The notes below the pieces were generated by a model. It worked only from the letters and a program-made list of their open reading frames with translations. It had not been told where the DNA came from and searched no databases. Position numbers and translations under genes: made by a program. Shown here one piece after another: positions 63,303 to 64,000 of a DNA stretch of 64,000 nucleotides. The stretch comes from Hyphomicrobium_A sp965243865 (GTDB lineage Bacteria; Pseudomonadota; Alphaproteobacteria; Rhizobiales; Hyphomicrobiaceae): NCBI RefSeq assembly GCF_965243865.1, contig NZ_OZ251603.1, positions 1,736,001-1,800,000 on the forward strand, given 5' to 3'. Each line of letters starts with the position of its first letter. Position 1 is the stretch's first letter.

Positions 63303-64000
63303 CTAACCCTTCTTCGCCTGCTGCAGGGCAGGCTTGCCGACCACGGTGACGATCAGGTCATTCGTGTCGAGCAGCCGCTTGGCAACGCGCTTCAGATCAT
63401 CGAGCGTCACCGCCGCGACCATCGCATTGCGGTTGTCGACGTACTCCGGCCCGAAGTCGTCCATTCGCAGGCCGAGAAGCTGCGAGGCAATCTTCGCGTT
63501 GGTGTCGAAGCGCAACGGATAGGAACCGATCAGATAGCTCTTGGCATTGTCGAGGTCAGTCTGGCTGAGCTCGCCGTTGGCCATCTTCTGCAATTCCTCG
63601 CGGATGATATCGAGCGACTTGCCCATCATGTCGTTGCGCGTGGCAACGCCGCCCGAGAAGATCGAGGTGTGCTGATAGGGATAGACGTAGGTGTAGACCG
63701 AATAGGCAAGCCCACGCTTCTCGCGCACTTCTTCCATCAGCTTCGACGCAAACCCGCCGCCGCCGATGATCTGGTTGAGCACGAACGCCGCCATGAAGTC
63801 CGGATCCTTGCGCGGCATGGCGCCGAGGCCGAACACCGCCACTGACTGCGGCACATCCATGTCGACCACCGTCTGGCGCCCGCCGTGCACCGGATCGGTG
63901 TTCGCCACTGGCAGCAGATCCGCCTTCGCGGGAAGATCGCCGAACACTTCATCGAGCAATTTGCCGAACTGCTCCGGCGTGATGTCGCCGACAGCAACCA
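63303..64000 (-). CDS. M16-family peptidase, C-terminal part (partial)
   Basis: The frame runs off the right edge of the window. The 232 visible residues start VAVGDITPEQFGKLLDEVFGDLP and include QSVAVFGLGAMPRKDPDFMAAFVLNQIIGGGGFASKLMEEVREKRGLAYSVYTYVYPY, the typical C-terminal non-catalytic domain of M16 processing peptidases with the R/Y pair. The HxxEH zinc motif would lie outside or be absent in this subunit type. Many such genes occur as pairs (pqqF/ymxG-like). The substrate is unknown. Confidence 0.92.
   Translation of the reverse strand, partial: VAVGDITPEQFGKLLDEVFGDLPAKADLLPVANTDPVHGGRQTVVDMDVPQSVAVFGLGAMPRKDPDFMAAFVLNQIIGGGGFASKLMEEVREKRGLAYSVYTYVYPYQHTSIFSGGVATRNDMMGKSLDIIREELQKMANGELSQTDLDNAKSYLIGSYPLRFDTNAKIASQLLGLRMDDFGPEYVDNRNAMVAAVTLDDLKRVAKRLLDTNDLIVTVVGKPALQQAKKG

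Overview
The window looks like a chromosomal segment of a methylotrophic alphaproteobacterium of the Hyphomicrobiales, probably Hyphomicrobium-like. This is an inference from three things: a lanthanide-type methanol dehydrogenase (XoxF) with its cytochrome and periplasmic partners, the block murA / DUF2948 / hisD / UPF0262 / low-molecular-weight phosphatase / maf / yacG that is typical of that order, and high GC throughout.

Left edge (1-1496): the C-terminal end of a type I secretion ABC exporter and its HlyD-type adaptor. From about 1.5 to 19.0 kb lies an accessory region that ends at a tRNA-Phe gene. It holds a ribbon-helix-helix regulator, a serine recombinase, an orphan terminase small subunit, a tightly coupled six-gene defence operon (vsr, dcm, GHKL ATPase, Z1 ATPase, DUF4420 PD-(D/E)XK protein, AIPR), a broken FAD monooxygenase, a plasmid-type replication initiator, an AlpA-like DNA-binding protein and a tyrosine integrase next to the tRNA. 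This is best read as an integrative element carrying a restriction-like system. Its left boundary was not found.

From 19 to 29.6 kb is core: yacG and maf, a CRP-family regulator co-transcribed with a class III adenylate cyclase, then phosphatase, UPF0262, hisD, DUF2948, a hicAB toxin-antitoxin pair with a long palindromic operator, murA and a ModE-like regulator.

From 30.4 to 37.9 kb on the minus strand is the xox cluster: xoxF, a XoxJ-like binding protein fused to ankyrin repeats, an unrecognised secreted protein, cytochrome xoxG, a second periplasmic binding protein and a YVTN beta-propeller. Stem-loops directly follow xoxF and xoxG.

From 38.6 to 50.8 kb: a serine hydrolase, tRNA-Thr, an omptin protease beside a PagL lipid A deacylase, folE, and truA / fmt / def. 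A retropepsin-like protease, a glycosyltransferase and a CapD-type sugar-nucleotide enzyme follow. From 50.9 to 64 kb: recR, an aldehyde dehydrogenase / isochorismatase-like / DUF779 operon that may handle aldehydes, and a LysR regulator divergent from a GST and a flavin-type oxidase. A DEAD-box RNA helicase, mutL, ppa and the end of an M16 peptidase close the window.
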